NCBI RefSeq assembly: GCF_001467585.1
Contig: NZ_LNXY01000020.1
Location: 520,648-584,647, forward strand
Direction: 5' to 3'
Source: Legionella drozanskii LLAP-1
GTDB lineage: Bacteria; Pseudomonadota; Gammaproteobacteria; Legionellales; Legionellaceae
DNA: 64,000 bases
Under the pieces are notes generated by a model, which had not been told where the DNA came from, ran no database searches, and saw only the letters and a program-made list of their open reading frames with translations. How positions within the stretch are numbered: the first letter of the stretch is position 1; the number at the start of each line of letters is the position of its first letter. The position numbers and the translations under genes were made by a program. Positions 26,545 to 36,001 of the stretch are shown here, one piece after another.

Positions 26545-29500
26545 CTACCTTTGGCCCATTCTTGAACTATAACTGCTATCCTTATCCTCATCCACTTCGG
26601 TGCCCAAATTATGTTTATTTGAAGAATCAAGTTGGGTGTGTAATGTACCATTTTTCGCCTTGTTTATTATTCCACCAATTGTATGTTTATTGATTAAATC
26701 AAGATTCTCTTTTAAAAAGTTGTTAAAGGTTTCAAGTTGCTTCACATTTAACTTCATCAACGGTTGACGATTACCGGCTATTGGAATGCTATTGACAGCC
26801 ATTGTGTCAAAAATAGTTTGTAGTAGGTCAGCCTTATCTTTCAACTGCTCCGCATTATCAACAATATAATCAAAGGTGCGAGAATCGAGCTGATCATGCT
26901 CTGCTAAGGTTCCGAGCAGCTTTTCTATTGCAGCTAATTGAGGGTCTTTTAATTTCATCAGACGATTCATTTTATTTTGGCTAAGTGGGATCTCGCTTTT
27001 TATCAGCGCTTTCAAGCAATTAGTTAGAGGCACCGGGGCCGTTTTAAGCTTATTAATGTTATTAAGTATTTCTTTAAAATCATCGTTGCTGAGGGAGAGG
27101 TCATCCTCTTTTAAATTTTTTAAAATATCGGTGAGAGCTTTTAATTGCGGTACGGCGAGATTCATGACAGGTTGTCGATTACCGGGAAGCTTCATCTGAA
27201 GATCACGCATTGCGTCAAACACATTTATTATTGCGTCGACTTTGTCTTTATTGAATTTGCTGGCATTGTCAATAATATAATCAACGGTGCGATTATCTAA
27301 CTTGTCATCCTTGTTGAACGCTTTAAAAAGCCGTTCAATATCTTCTAAGTTACCTGCTTTTACAAGGCTCTTTAATCTATCTTCGCCAATAGTTTTCCCT
27401 AGGCTAACGCCATTTTGAGTGAGGGTCTGGATAATTGAATTTAGAGCGTTGCTATTCACTGGGTTAAATTGAGAGATATTATCAAGTAGCACTTTAAACG
27501 AGCTTGGATTTAATTTTAAAGGGGTGGCTTGATTTAATAAATTATCCAAGACAGAGTGTAGATTATGAAGTTGGGTGGGATCGAGCTTCATCACCGGCTG
27601 TCTATTACCGGGAGTAGGAATTCCCAGTTGTTGCATAGCTTTAAAGACGTCGACAATAAGGCTCGCTTTTGTTTTATTTGATTCTAAATGGATGGTCGCA
27701 AGTGATTTTACATTGTCGACAATATAGTTAAAGGTTTTCTCATCTAATTCGCCTTCTTTGAAAGAACTCAATAGCTCAGCTACATTAACTAAGTCTTTAT
27801 CGTCAAGTTTTAAGAGCACAGCTAATTTATCTTTTCCTATCATTTGAGTGAGCGGAATATTATTTGCTGTCATAGCGCTGATACATTGACTGAGAGAGGC
27901 GGTATTAGCCGCATTAAACTTGCCGAGATTATCTCGTAATACTTTAAAAGAAGCCGGGTCTAATGGACCAGTTAAGTGCCGCAACACGCTGTTTAAGGTG
28001 TTAAGTTGGGCTATAGGAAGCTTTATCAGTGCTTGGCTATTGTCTGGAATAGAAATATCGCGATCACGCATCTCGGCGAAAATTATTTCAATAAGTACAG
28101 CTTTTGTAATATTTTCGGTACTCGGATCATTTAAGGGACCAGTTTCAGCATCAATTGACATACCTAAGTCTAATGCACCTGCGTTCTTAACAAGATAATC
28201 GAAGGTATCTTTATCCAATTCGTTCTCTTTAAAGGCTGCTAAGACTGTGGCTACATTCGCTAAGTCTTTAGTGTCGAGAGTTAAGAGCATCGATAGTTTA
28301 TTTTTTCCTAGCGTTTGAGTGAGTGGAATGTTATTCCTAGCCATCGCAGCAATGCAATAACTCAGGTTTTCAGTGTTATCGGGGTTAAACTCTTTAAGGT
28401 TATTAGGATCGCGCAACACTTTTAAAAAGTCTTTGTCTAAGGGTTTATCCTCTATTTTAGCTAAGACCTCATATAGAGTTTTAAGTTGTGTTGCGGACAA
28501 ATTGATGATTGGTTTTCGGTGACCGACAGTAGAAATATCGAGTGTTTTCATCTGATCAAAAACGAGCTTTATCAGCTCTGCTTTAGTCACTTCTTTATCG
28601 TTAAGTTCTACTTTCACGTCCAATTCTAATTCGTCGGCATTGTCGACAATATAATCAAAGGTGCTTTCATTTAATTCACCTTCGTTAGCCGTTTGGAAAT
28701 GAGCCAATACCTGAGCAACGTGAGGTAAGTTGACTCCAAGGGCTAAAAGTTTAGCTAATTTATCTCTTCCCAGTGTTTGAGTGAGTGGAATATTATTCTG
28801 CGCCATAGCGGCAATACAGGTCGTGAGATGCTCAAGGTTCTTGGTATCGAAATTTTCGACACTGTTAAGTATGGCAGCAAAGCTCTTCTCATCTAACTTA
28901 TCGGGCGGGAAAACCTTTAATATAGAAACTAAGATTGGCAAATGAGCTTTTTTCTGCAAGAGAGTTTTTAAGGTATCTTTTCCAAAAGTTTGCGTCAGGG
29001 GAAAACCCTGCTTGTTCATTAGGTTGATGCATTCACCCAGAGCTTTGGCTTGTTCTTCAGTATAATCCTCAGAAGATATATTTTTTCTTAGTACATCAAA
29101 GGCATCTCTATCTAATGGGGGTTTGTTCGGAGTAGCTGTGATTTGATTCAGTACGAGGGCTAAGTTTTTTAAAGCTTTCTCTGCGTTTGGATCGGTTGCG
29201 GCTTGAATGCCCATACTCATCACAGGTTGTCTATTTTTTATAATAGGAATACCCACATTACCCATCGCTTTAAACACATCGGCAACTAGGCCAGCTTTGG
29301 CTTCCAGATTTCCGGCATTTTTAGTGACGTAATCAAAGGTTCTGGCATCTAAATAGCCCTCTTCATTTTTGTCAGCCTCGGATAGACTGCTTAAAATATC
29401 CTTGACGCCTTGTAACTGCTCATCGGTTAATTGTAAAAGCTGTAGAAATCTAGCTTCATCATCTTTAATAAAGGAAATACCATTATGTTGCATGATTTCC

Positions 29501-30441
29501 ATGCAGTCACTCAGCAACCCAACTTGAGACTCTTTTATGTAATCGGCATATTCACTGAGAAGTTTGAATGAGTCCTGATTAAGTTTAAAGCCTTTGTTCT
29601 TGAGAGCGGAGAAAAGCTGATTAACTCCTTTAAAGTTAGCGTCTATGTTCATGATAAATTGTCGATTACCTTTTATTGGGACACCGAAATTCTCCATGTG
29701 CTCGAAAATCTTGACAATCTCTTCTACATTGCGGGATAGATATTTTGCATTTTTCTTATCCATGATGTAATCAAAGGTGCGGGAGTCTAAGGCATCATGA
29801 GTGGCTAACGCATCTAATAGTGTTTGAGCACCTTTCCAATATTGCTTGTCTAAGTCCAAAAAGCGCTGAATATTTTGTTTGAAGAGTCTAGAAGCGAGAG
29901 GAACATTGCTAGAAAGAGGAATATTGCTGTTTAGCATGGTGTTGATGGTGTTGCTAAGATGTGTCTGCTGTTCGTCCGATAAGTTGGCAGTTGCTGGTGA
30001 TTTGATAATTAAATCAAAAGCATTTTGAGTAAGAGTTTTATCATCTGGAAGATTGTCAAAGATTTTAAATGAAGTTTGCAATTGATTGAGATTCATCGTT
30101 AAAAAGGATTTGCGAGAAATCCCTGCAAAATTCTTCTTTTTAGGTCCTTGCATTAGCTCGTATAATTTCTCTAACTGCTTTAATTTTGCCATTCCATCCA
30201 CGTGCTGGGGATTGGTCTTTGTTAAAATACCAATTAAGCTGTCTTGATTTAATTCTTTTGAATCATCATAAAGTTGAAGTGCTTTATTCACTAGAGATAG
30301 GTTTGCTTTTATATCATTGAGGTCAGTTTGTATTACTCTCGTGCCTTTTAGCTTTAAATTTTCAATGTATGTTTTTAGCTGTTTTTCTTCTTCGTTATTG
30401 TCATTTAAATCCTCTAGCAATGTTTTTATGGTAACAGGCAT
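26545..30441 (-). CDS. Giant alpha-helical repeat protein (1298 residues), candidate effector
   Basis: The ATG at 30441 has AGGAG eight bases before it and is preferred over the ATG at 30471. After about 200 residues the protein is built from seven related supermodules of roughly 145-155 residues. Each contains a [T/S]FDYIVDNA-like element (residues about 222, 367, 594, 746, 903, 1052, 1189) followed about 35 residues later by a GNRQPVM-like element (258, 403, 641, 801, 945, 1091, 1223). Between them are IPLTQTLGKDKLAxLL and LxNVAxVLAxFKExELD segments. One module (between 367 and 594) has an extra half unit. The 33-40-residue helical periodicity suggests an alpha-solenoid, with some likeness to pentatricopeptide repeats (inference). 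No signal peptide, membrane helix or enzyme motif is visible. The C terminus is Ser/Asp/Lys-rich. Scaffold or host-protein binding is likely. Confidence 0.75.
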   Translation of the reverse strand: MPVTIKTLLEDLNDNNEEEKQLKTYIENLKLKGTRVIQTDLNDIKANLSLVNKALQLYDDSKELNQDSLIGILTKTNPQHVDGMAKLKQLEKLYELMQGPKKKNFAGISRKSFLTMNLNQLQTSFKIFDNLPDDKTLTQNAFDLIIKSPATANLSDEQQTHLSNTINTMLNSNIPLSSNVPLASRLFKQNIQRFLDLDKQYWKGAQTLLDALATHDALDSRTFDYIMDKKNAKYLSRNVEEIVKIFEHMENFGVPIKGNRQFIMNIDANFKGVNQLFSALKNKGFKLNQDSFKLLSEYADYIKESQVGLLSDCMEIMQHNGISFIKDDEARFLQLLQLTDEQLQGVKDILSSLSEADKNEEGYLDARTFDYVTKNAGNLEAKAGLVADVFKAMGNVGIPIIKNRQPVMSMGIQAATDPNAEKALKNLALVLNQITATPNKPPLDRDAFDVLRKNISSEDYTEEQAKALGECINLMNKQGFPLTQTFGKDTLKTLLQKKAHLPILVSILKVFPPDKLDEKSFAAILNSVENFDTKNLEHLTTCIAAMAQNNIPLTQTLGRDKLAKLLALGVNLPHVAQVLAHFQTANEGELNESTFDYIVDNADELELDVKVELNDKEVTKAELIKLVFDQMKTLDISTVGHRKPIINLSATQLKTLYEVLAKIEDKPLDKDFLKVLRDPNNLKEFNPDNTENLSYCIAAMARNNIPLTQTLGKNKLSMLLTLDTKDLANVATVLAAFKENELDKDTFDYLVKNAGALDLGMSIDAETGPLNDPSTENITKAVLIEIIFAEMRDRDISIPDNSQALIKLPIAQLNTLNSVLRHLTGPLDPASFKVLRDNLGKFNAANTASLSQCISAMTANNIPLTQMIGKDKLAVLLKLDDKDLVNVAELLSSFKEGELDEKTFNYIVDNVKSLATIHLESNKTKASLIVDVFKAMQQLGIPTPGNRQPVMKLDPTQLHNLHSVLDNLLNQATPLKLNPSSFKVLLDNISQFNPVNSNALNSIIQTLTQNGVSLGKTIGEDRLKSLVKAGNLEDIERLFKAFNKDDKLDNRTVDYIIDNASKFNKDKVDAIINVFDAMRDLQMKLPGNRQPVMNLAVPQLKALTDILKNLKEDDLSLSNDDFKEILNNINKLKTAPVPLTNCLKALIKSEIPLSQNKMNRLMKLKDPQLAAIEKLLGTLAEHDQLDSRTFDYIVDNAEQLKDKADLLQTIFDTMAVNSIPIAGNRQPLMKLNVKQLETFNNFLKENLDLINKHTIGGIINKAKNGTLHTQLDSSNKHNLGTEVDEDKDSSYSSRMGQR

Positions 30442-30687
30442 AAACTTTTCTCCTACTTTGCTCGATTCCATTCATTTAGGCATAGGGGTTAGAGTGGATT
30501 TTTCGGTCAAAATGGGTTTACTTTGTACTTTTAAATATATATAGAGTTTAGCAGGCTTTGTAATTAATGGGGCAGTTTGGTTTGAAAAAATTCAAAATGA
30601 GTGAGGGATTTCTAAAAATATTGGCTCACCAAGAAAATAAAATACCTAAAAAGGAGTATTCCTCAGCAAGCCAATGAATAATAAAAT

Positions 30688-31506
30688 TTATTTAGAGTTT
30701 TCTTCGATAAATTTCATCATCTCTTCGTTGCATTTTTTCCACTCGTCATAAAATAAGCCATGTCCACTTTTTTCAAAGCGAATAATCTTCGAGCCTTTAA
30801 TGCCTTTGTGCATGGCTTCAGCTAAACCAAAGGGGCAAACTTTATCATGAGGAGAGTGGAAAATTGCGGTAGGGACTTTTACTTTTTCTAAGTTCTTGCG
30901 TTGATCGGTATCCCGAAGCGCTATGATATGTTCAGAAGTGGCATAGCCAGAGGCGTCCATACCCATATTTTGCATCCATTCCGCAAACTTAGGACTGACT
31001 GCATCTTCTGAGTGGAAGAAAATCTTACCAAAATTTTCCAACAGTTGTGGTCTATCGGTATAACACAATTCAAGAAGCTCATTGCATTGATCGACAGTAA
31101 AGCCATGTGGAAAATCAGGACGTTGTGTCCAGATAGGAGCGGCTGCACCCATAAGTACCATTCTTGAAACACGCTCATTGTGATGACGTGCACAGTAGTT
31201 GATACAGATTGCGCCACCCATGGAATGACCTGCGATAGTGACATCATCTAGGTCTAGATGACGAATAACTTTTAAAATATCATCCGCCATCACGTCATAA
31301 GAATAAGAACCCCAAGGCTTATCTGATTTTCCATAGCCTCTCATATCAATCCCGATACAGCGATAACCTTCTTTAGGTAACTGATTGAATTGGTATTCAT
31401 AACAGCGGTGATCGAAGGGCCAGCCAGAGATAAATACGATTGGCTTACCAGAACCCCAATCCTGTACGAAAACTCGAGTACAGGCATCAACTTGTACATA
31501 TCCCAT
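30688..31506 (-). CDS. Alpha/beta hydrolase (non-haem chloroperoxidase/esterase-like)
   Basis: A 272-residue alpha/beta-hydrolase fold protein. It has the oxyanion region SGWPFDHR (about 27-34), the strand-turn IDMRGYGKSDKPWGSYSY, the nucleophile elbow GHSMGG with Ser95, a late acidic residue in SPHDKVCP, and His249 in SGHGLFYDEW. The triad is complete. Closest named relatives are arylesterase and cofactor-free haloperoxidase-type enzymes. The substrate is unknown. It has no signal peptide. CAAGGAGATACAA lies before the ATG. Confidence 0.88.
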   Translation of the reverse strand: MGYVQVDACTRVFVQDWGSGKPIVFISGWPFDHRCYEYQFNQLPKEGYRCIGIDMRGYGKSDKPWGSYSYDVMADDILKVIRHLDLDDVTIAGHSMGGAICINYCARHHNERVSRMVLMGAAAPIWTQRPDFPHGFTVDQCNELLELCYTDRPQLLENFGKIFFHSEDAVSPKFAEWMQNMGMDASGYATSEHIIALRDTDQRKNLEKVKVPTAIFHSPHDKVCPFGLAEAMHKGIKGSKIIRFEKSGHGLFYDEWKKCNEEMMKFIEENSK

Positions 31507-31758
31507 TTGTATCTCCTTGTTGAATAATGCGTTGATTCTTAGCTCAATACAGCAGATAACTACTTCTAACTATAGAATTATTTTAATGAAAAGGGTGAGA
31601 AATTTAAGAAAATATTTATGGCGGCTTATGCGAGGGAGTATATAAATTAGACAGGACTGGTGTTGCCATGCTATGGAGACTAGCAATCCAGTCATAATCA
31701 TTGATTAACTTAAGAAGCTTAGATAGGCTAAATCAATCGCCTTTTATTTGAATATCCC

Positions 31759-34491
31759 ATGCAACAGCAGCTTGAGGTTCCAATCCTTTTACAATCGAGG
31801 ATAGCTATTTACCAGAAACAATTTGCCGAATTAGAGCATCCTTTGGCGATGTCTCTACAAGTTTTACTATTGGTCAGTGACTATGCGTGTCGTCATATAG
31901 AGATCCTAAAACAATTATTGGCTGAAGATGATTGTTTGTCTCCTTTAAATTATTGGGATTACGGTAAGTTGCTGAAGCAACTTTCTAATGCTTCCACACA
32001 TTTCAGTCGCGATCTTCGGCGTTTTCGCCACCGCCATTTTTTGCGTTTAATGCTTCGCGAATTGGGTGGATTTGCGGATACTGAAGAAACAATGACTGCT
32101 TGGTCAGCTTGTGCGGATGAGATTATTTTAAGCGCACTTGAGTTTTGTCAGCGAGAATTGATGAACCGTTATGGGCAGCCCTGTGATGAGACGGGGAAGC
32201 CAGCCAAACTTTATACGCTTGCGATGGGAAAACTGGGGGGAAAAGAACTTAATTTTTCCTCTGATATCGATTTAATTTTTGCTTTTTCTGCTGCGGGTTA
32301 TACCAATGGCCAAGAATCAATAAGTAACCAAGAATATTACAGCAAGGTGGCGCAGACGTTCATACAACTCTTGCAACAGGTCACTGAGGAGGGTTTTGTT
32401 TTCCGCGTTGATTTACGGTTGCGTCCTAACGGAGATAGTGGTGCTTTAGTATGCACTTTAGCGACCATGGAAACTTATTATCAAGAACAGGGTCGCGATT
32501 GGGAGCGCTATGCGATGGTCAAAGCGCGCCTGATTGGTGAAAATGTCTCGGCTCAAACCCATTGGTTTCACCGATTGATTAGACCTTTTGTCTACAGGCG
32601 ATATGTTGATTTCAGTGTGATTGAATCCTTGCGTAGCATGAAAGCCATGATTGAGCGTGAAGTGCAACTCAATCCAATGCTCGATGATATCAAACGAGGG
32701 CTTGGTGGCATTCGCGAAATCGAATTTATTATTCAAAATATCCAATTGATTCGGGGGGGCCGATTACCTCATTTAAGACAACAAAATGCAATGGTCGCTC
32801 TGGATGCAATGAAAGAAGGGCGATTGTTAAGACGGACTTCTGCTTTGAAACAAGCCTATCTCTTTTTGAGAAAACTAGAAAATGCTCTGCAAAGCCAAAG
32901 TGATCAGCAGACCCATTCTTTGCCCAAAGAAGAAGTGAAACAAGCGCAGATTGCATTGGCCATGAGCTATGACAATTGGGATAAATTATTGGCGAGATTA
33001 CAGCAATATCAGCGTATCGTGAGCGTCCTTTTTCGCTCTGTTTTACGAAAAGTGGATTTCTACGAAGATGAAAATCGTCTTATCGCAAACCAATTATCTA
33101 GCTTATGGCAGGGGCATGTTGAAACTACCATGGCAATTAATTTGTTGGCGAGTCTGGGGTTTCATCATGCTGAACGTTGCTACCAAATGCTTCATACTTT
33201 TCGTCATGCGCCGCGGTGCAGGCGATTGTCGCAGGCAGCGCGTATGAGGCTTGATCGCTTTATGGTGCTTTTGCTAAGTGAATTAACTCAAGTGGCGGAA
33301 ACAGATACAGTCTTATCCCAAGTCTTGCATTTATTAGAAAATATAGTTGGGCGCAGCGCCTATTTAGCCTTGCTTACTGAGAATCCTCAAGTACTAAAGG
33401 AGTTATTGCATTGGTTTGTGCATAGTCCTTTTATTACTTCTTTATTGGTGACTCAGCCATTTTTGTTAGAAATTTTGTTGGATCAGGAAGAAAATTGGCG
33501 GCTTCCTTCGCGTCAGCAACTTGAACAAACTTTAAGAACTCAACTGGCTCATTGCGACGAGAGTGAAATGCAAAATGAAACTTTGCGCCAATTTAAATTG
33601 AACAATTGGCTCTCGGTTGCTCGAGCCGAGATGCATGGTCAATATGATGCGGTGCGCATAGGTCGTTTTTTAGCCGACGTTGCTGAAGTGATTGTGGGAG
33701 AAGTTTTAGACCTGGCTTGCCAGCAATTGGCGAATCGCTATCCCCAGATTATGCAAATTAAATCACATTTTGCGATCATTGCTTACGGCAAGTTAGGTAG
33801 TAGAGAAATGAACTATAATTCCGATCTTGATCTGGTTTTTGTTCATGCGGCACTTCAGGAAGAAGAGGGATTGATCACACGATTGACGCAAAAAATTCTC
33901 CACATGTTAACTACTCGCTCACAAGCTGGGATTTTATATTCCGTGGATACCCGCTTGCGGCCTTCCGGTGCGGCGGGTTTGTTAGTGAGTCATATTGATG
34001 CATTTACTGAATATCAGCGTGCTCAAGCTTGGACTTGGGAACATCAAGCCTTACTGCGTGCGAGGCTGATCTCAGTGAATAAACGCATTAATCAGCGCTT
34101 TAAACAATTGAAGTCGGATGTCTTATTTTTGCCGAGAGATAAAGCGACTCTTCGCGACGAAGTGTTAGCAATGAGGGCAAGGATCACTCAGCATAGAGAT
34201 GCAGAGCAAGTGAAATATGCACCTGGAGGTCTTTTGGATTTGGAGTTTCTAGTACAGTTTTTGGTGCTCGCTAACCCCAAACAGAGCTTTCTCCGTTATA
34301 CCAACACGCTGAGTTTATTGCAGAAATTGTACAGTGAACAAATTCTTAGCCAAGATCAATTTATTAAACTTAAACAGCCTTATAAGTATTATCATTATTT
34401 GTTGCACCAAAATTTATTGCAGCCGGCGACCTATGATTATCGTTCTCAGCAATTGGCTGTGATGTCCGTGAGGGATGACTTTTGGGGCTAA
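31759..34491 (+). CDS. glnE: Bifunctional glutamine synthetase adenylyltransferase/adenylyl-removing enzyme
   Basis: A 910-residue regulator of glutamine synthetase. It shows two nucleotidyltransferase domains: the N-terminal de-adenylylating domain with GKLGGKELNFSSDIDLIF (from about residue 156) and the C-terminal adenylylating domain with YGKLGSREMNYNSDLDLVF (from about 675). Both carry the DxD metal motif. Central helical regions include LGGIREIEFIIQ and APGGLLDLEFLVQ. Length is slightly shorter than E. coli GlnE (946). It is single, with a repeat element directly downstream. Confidence 0.96.
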   Translation: MQQQLEVPILLQSRIAIYQKQFAELEHPLAMSLQVLLLVSDYACRHIEILKQLLAEDDCLSPLNYWDYGKLLKQLSNASTHFSRDLRRFRHRHFLRLMLRELGGFADTEETMTAWSACADEIILSALEFCQRELMNRYGQPCDETGKPAKLYTLAMGKLGGKELNFSSDIDLIFAFSAAGYTNGQESISNQEYYSKVAQTFIQLLQQVTEEGFVFRVDLRLRPNGDSGALVCTLATMETYYQEQGRDWERYAMVKARLIGENVSAQTHWFHRLIRPFVYRRYVDFSVIESLRSMKAMIEREVQLNPMLDDIKRGLGGIREIEFIIQNIQLIRGGRLPHLRQQNAMVALDAMKEGRLLRRTSALKQAYLFLRKLENALQSQSDQQTHSLPKEEVKQAQIALAMSYDNWDKLLARLQQYQRIVSVLFRSVLRKVDFYEDENRLIANQLSSLWQGHVETTMAINLLASLGFHHAERCYQMLHTFRHAPRCRRLSQAARMRLDRFMVLLLSELTQVAETDTVLSQVLHLLENIVGRSAYLALLTENPQVLKELLHWFVHSPFITSLLVTQPFLLEILLDQEENWRLPSRQQLEQTLRTQLAHCDESEMQNETLRQFKLNNWLSVARAEMHGQYDAVRIGRFLADVAEVIVGEVLDLACQQLANRYPQIMQIKSHFAIIAYGKLGSREMNYNSDLDLVFVHAALQEEEGLITRLTQKILHMLTTRSQAGILYSVDTRLRPSGAAGLLVSHIDAFTEYQRAQAWTWEHQALLRARLISVNKRINQRFKQLKSDVLFLPRDKATLRDEVLAMRARITQHRDAEQVKYAPGGLLDLEFLVQFLVLANPKQSFLRYTNTLSLLQKLYSEQILSQDQFIKLKQPYKYYHYLLHQNLLQPATYDYRSQQLAVMSVRDDFWG

Positions 34492-34505
34492 GTTGGGTCT
34501 AGATC

Positions 34506-34607
34506 TGAGGTATCGTCACTTTTTTTTGAATAATAATTCGAGCCAAATCCAGTGTTTTACTGAACCGCTCAGCCCGAACGGATCGAGCTACTAATTGGAG
34601 CAACACC
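34506..34607. repeat. Compact copy of a dispersed repeat downstream of glnE
   Basis: A left part TGAGGTATCGTCAC plus a T tract (34506-34530), then a 55-base block (34553-34607) that starts TGTTTTACTGAACCG and ends GGAGCAACACC. Both parts recur at 63768-64000, where the second block is inverted relative to the first and has a large insertion. The hairpin potential within CTCAGCCCGAACGG is low. It probably is a small non-autonomous repeat. Confidence 0.7.
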
Positions 34608-34707
34608 AGGAGCAACAACTTGATCAAGCCGCAGGGATTCGCAAACTGGGGTTTGCTGTACAGAAATTAGCTTGTTATGATAATTCATTTTTCGGGATGC
34701 TATTGGA

Positions 34708-35538
34708 ATGGAATTATCAGCCTTTGAACTTGATTTTTTTCTTACCAACGGCTACCTCGTTATCAATGAATTTTTTAGCCCATCGGTTTGCGAAACCTTG
34801 ATGAGCCGCATTGATTTCATTATTAAAAATCATCAACAAGACATTCCCATCACCATTTTTTCAACGAAATCCAATGAGCATGCGCAGAATGCTTATTTTC
34901 TAAATTCCGGCGATAAAATTCACTTTTTTTTTGAGCCGAATGCCTTTGATGATCAGGGGAAGATGACTCGGCCTCTTGAAAAATCACTGAATAAAATAGG
35001 GCACGCCTTGCATGAACTTGATCCGATATTTAGGCAGTATTCAAGAGATGCGCGAATTAAAATAATATGCCAACAACTCGGTTTTCAAAAACCAAGTTTA
35101 CTGCAGTCAATGTATATTTTTAAACAACCTAACATTGGTGCAGAAGTCAATTGCCATCAAGATAGTACTTATCTACACGCTCAAAATGATGAGGTGCTTG
35201 GGTTTTGGTTTGCGCTAGAAGATGCGACGGTCGATAATGGTTGTCTGCAAGTGATTCCTAGTCCAAATTCCACGCCTTTAGAGAAGCGGATGATTCGTGA
35301 AGCGGATCGTATTTTTTTTGAAGAGTATCAGCAACTCAATTGGCAAGAGGAGCAATGCATTCCGCTTGAGGTTAAACAAGGGTCGATGATCGTTTTGCAT
35401 GGTAGGTTGCCGCATAAAAGCAATGCGAATTGTTCTAATCACTCTCGTCATGCTTATACTTTGCATGCAGTTGATGCGGTTTATCCATATCCTACAACTA
35501 ATTGGCTACGTTGGCCGAATGGTTTGCCTGAGTGGTAG
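34708..35538 (+). CDS. Phytanoyl-CoA dioxygenase (PhyH) family protein
   Basis: A 276-residue Fe(II)/2-oxoglutarate oxygenase. The iron-binding HxD is His150-Gln-Asp152 in NCHQDSTYLH, and the distal His236 lies in LPHKSNANCSNHSRHAY, which also holds the 2-oxoglutarate-binding Arg. The central GFWFALEDATVDNGCLQVIPSP is typical of PhyH. Substrates in the family vary from phytanoyl-CoA to small metabolites, and no neighbour hints at this one. The ATG at 34708 fits the usual start just before the FxxNGYLVI segment. A longer ORF in another frame upstream is a shadow. Confidence 0.88.
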   Translation: MELSAFELDFFLTNGYLVINEFFSPSVCETLMSRIDFIIKNHQQDIPITIFSTKSNEHAQNAYFLNSGDKIHFFFEPNAFDDQGKMTRPLEKSLNKIGHALHELDPIFRQYSRDARIKIICQQLGFQKPSLLQSMYIFKQPNIGAEVNCHQDSTYLHAQNDEVLGFWFALEDATVDNGCLQVIPSPNSTPLEKRMIREADRIFFEEYQQLNWQEEQCIPLEVKQGSMIVLHGRLPHKSNANCSNHSRHAYTLHAVDAVYPYPTTNWLRWPNGLPEW

Positions 35539-35797
35539 CTGTTCGGAGAAATGCGAGCAGCCTCTGATACAGATTGAGAAAGGTTTCTGCATTAGAATCT
35601 TTAAGTATTTCGCGAAGATTTTCTTTGGTGGTAATAGGAAAGCCAAGAAGTACCGACCATGTTTTATTGCCAATCGCATGGTGGCTGACCGCTATCAAAT
35701 TCGTTCTTAAGTTCATCGCAACGTCAATTATTCCAAGCCTGGAATCAACAATTTCTACCGACAACCTGGAAGAGAGAGTGGGGAAGGGCGGTAGCAA
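35498..35797 (-). CDS. Possible small protein or gene remnant, 99 residues
   Basis: An open frame from a TTG at 35797 to 35498, convergent with and overlapping the PhyH gene by about 40 bases. The middle (LSVEIVDSRLGIIDVAMNLRT, then GNKTWSVLLGFPITTKENLREILKDS) reads like real protein with a mixed alpha/beta pattern. No ATG start or good ribosome site is seen, so it may be the remains of a longer gene. No family is recognised. Confidence 0.3.
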   Translation of the reverse strand: MLPPFPTLSSRLSVEIVDSRLGIIDVAMNLRTNLIAVSHHAIGNKTWSVLLGFPITTKENLREILKDSNAETFLNLYQRLLAFLRTATTQANHSANVAN

Positions 35798-36001
35798 GCC
35801 TTGAAGGCTATCCTAATCCTTATATCGAAGCGCAAGGCTAGATTAGACTTTCGGTTTAATAGAATCTTTTTCTTTATATTTGGCACTATTGACTGATTGG
35901 GTGACTGGATAGGCCTTAGTCGCCAGGTTATATTCAGATTAATCTTTATTCATTATATTGAGCATTGAGCAAGCTATTTTTCTAATTCTCCAGGAATGAT
36001 T

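Noticed and set aside
26545..30441. Firm assignment as a pentatricopeptide repeat protein
   Set aside because: The hairpin length and some wording recall PPR, but spacing is irregular and the GNRQPVM element is not part of that motif. I kept the general solenoid description.
35399..35804. Plus-strand frames of 103 and 76 codons after the PhyH gene
   Set aside because: They overlap the end of the PhyH gene or the better-looking minus-strand frame, lack ribosome sites and give no coherent protein.
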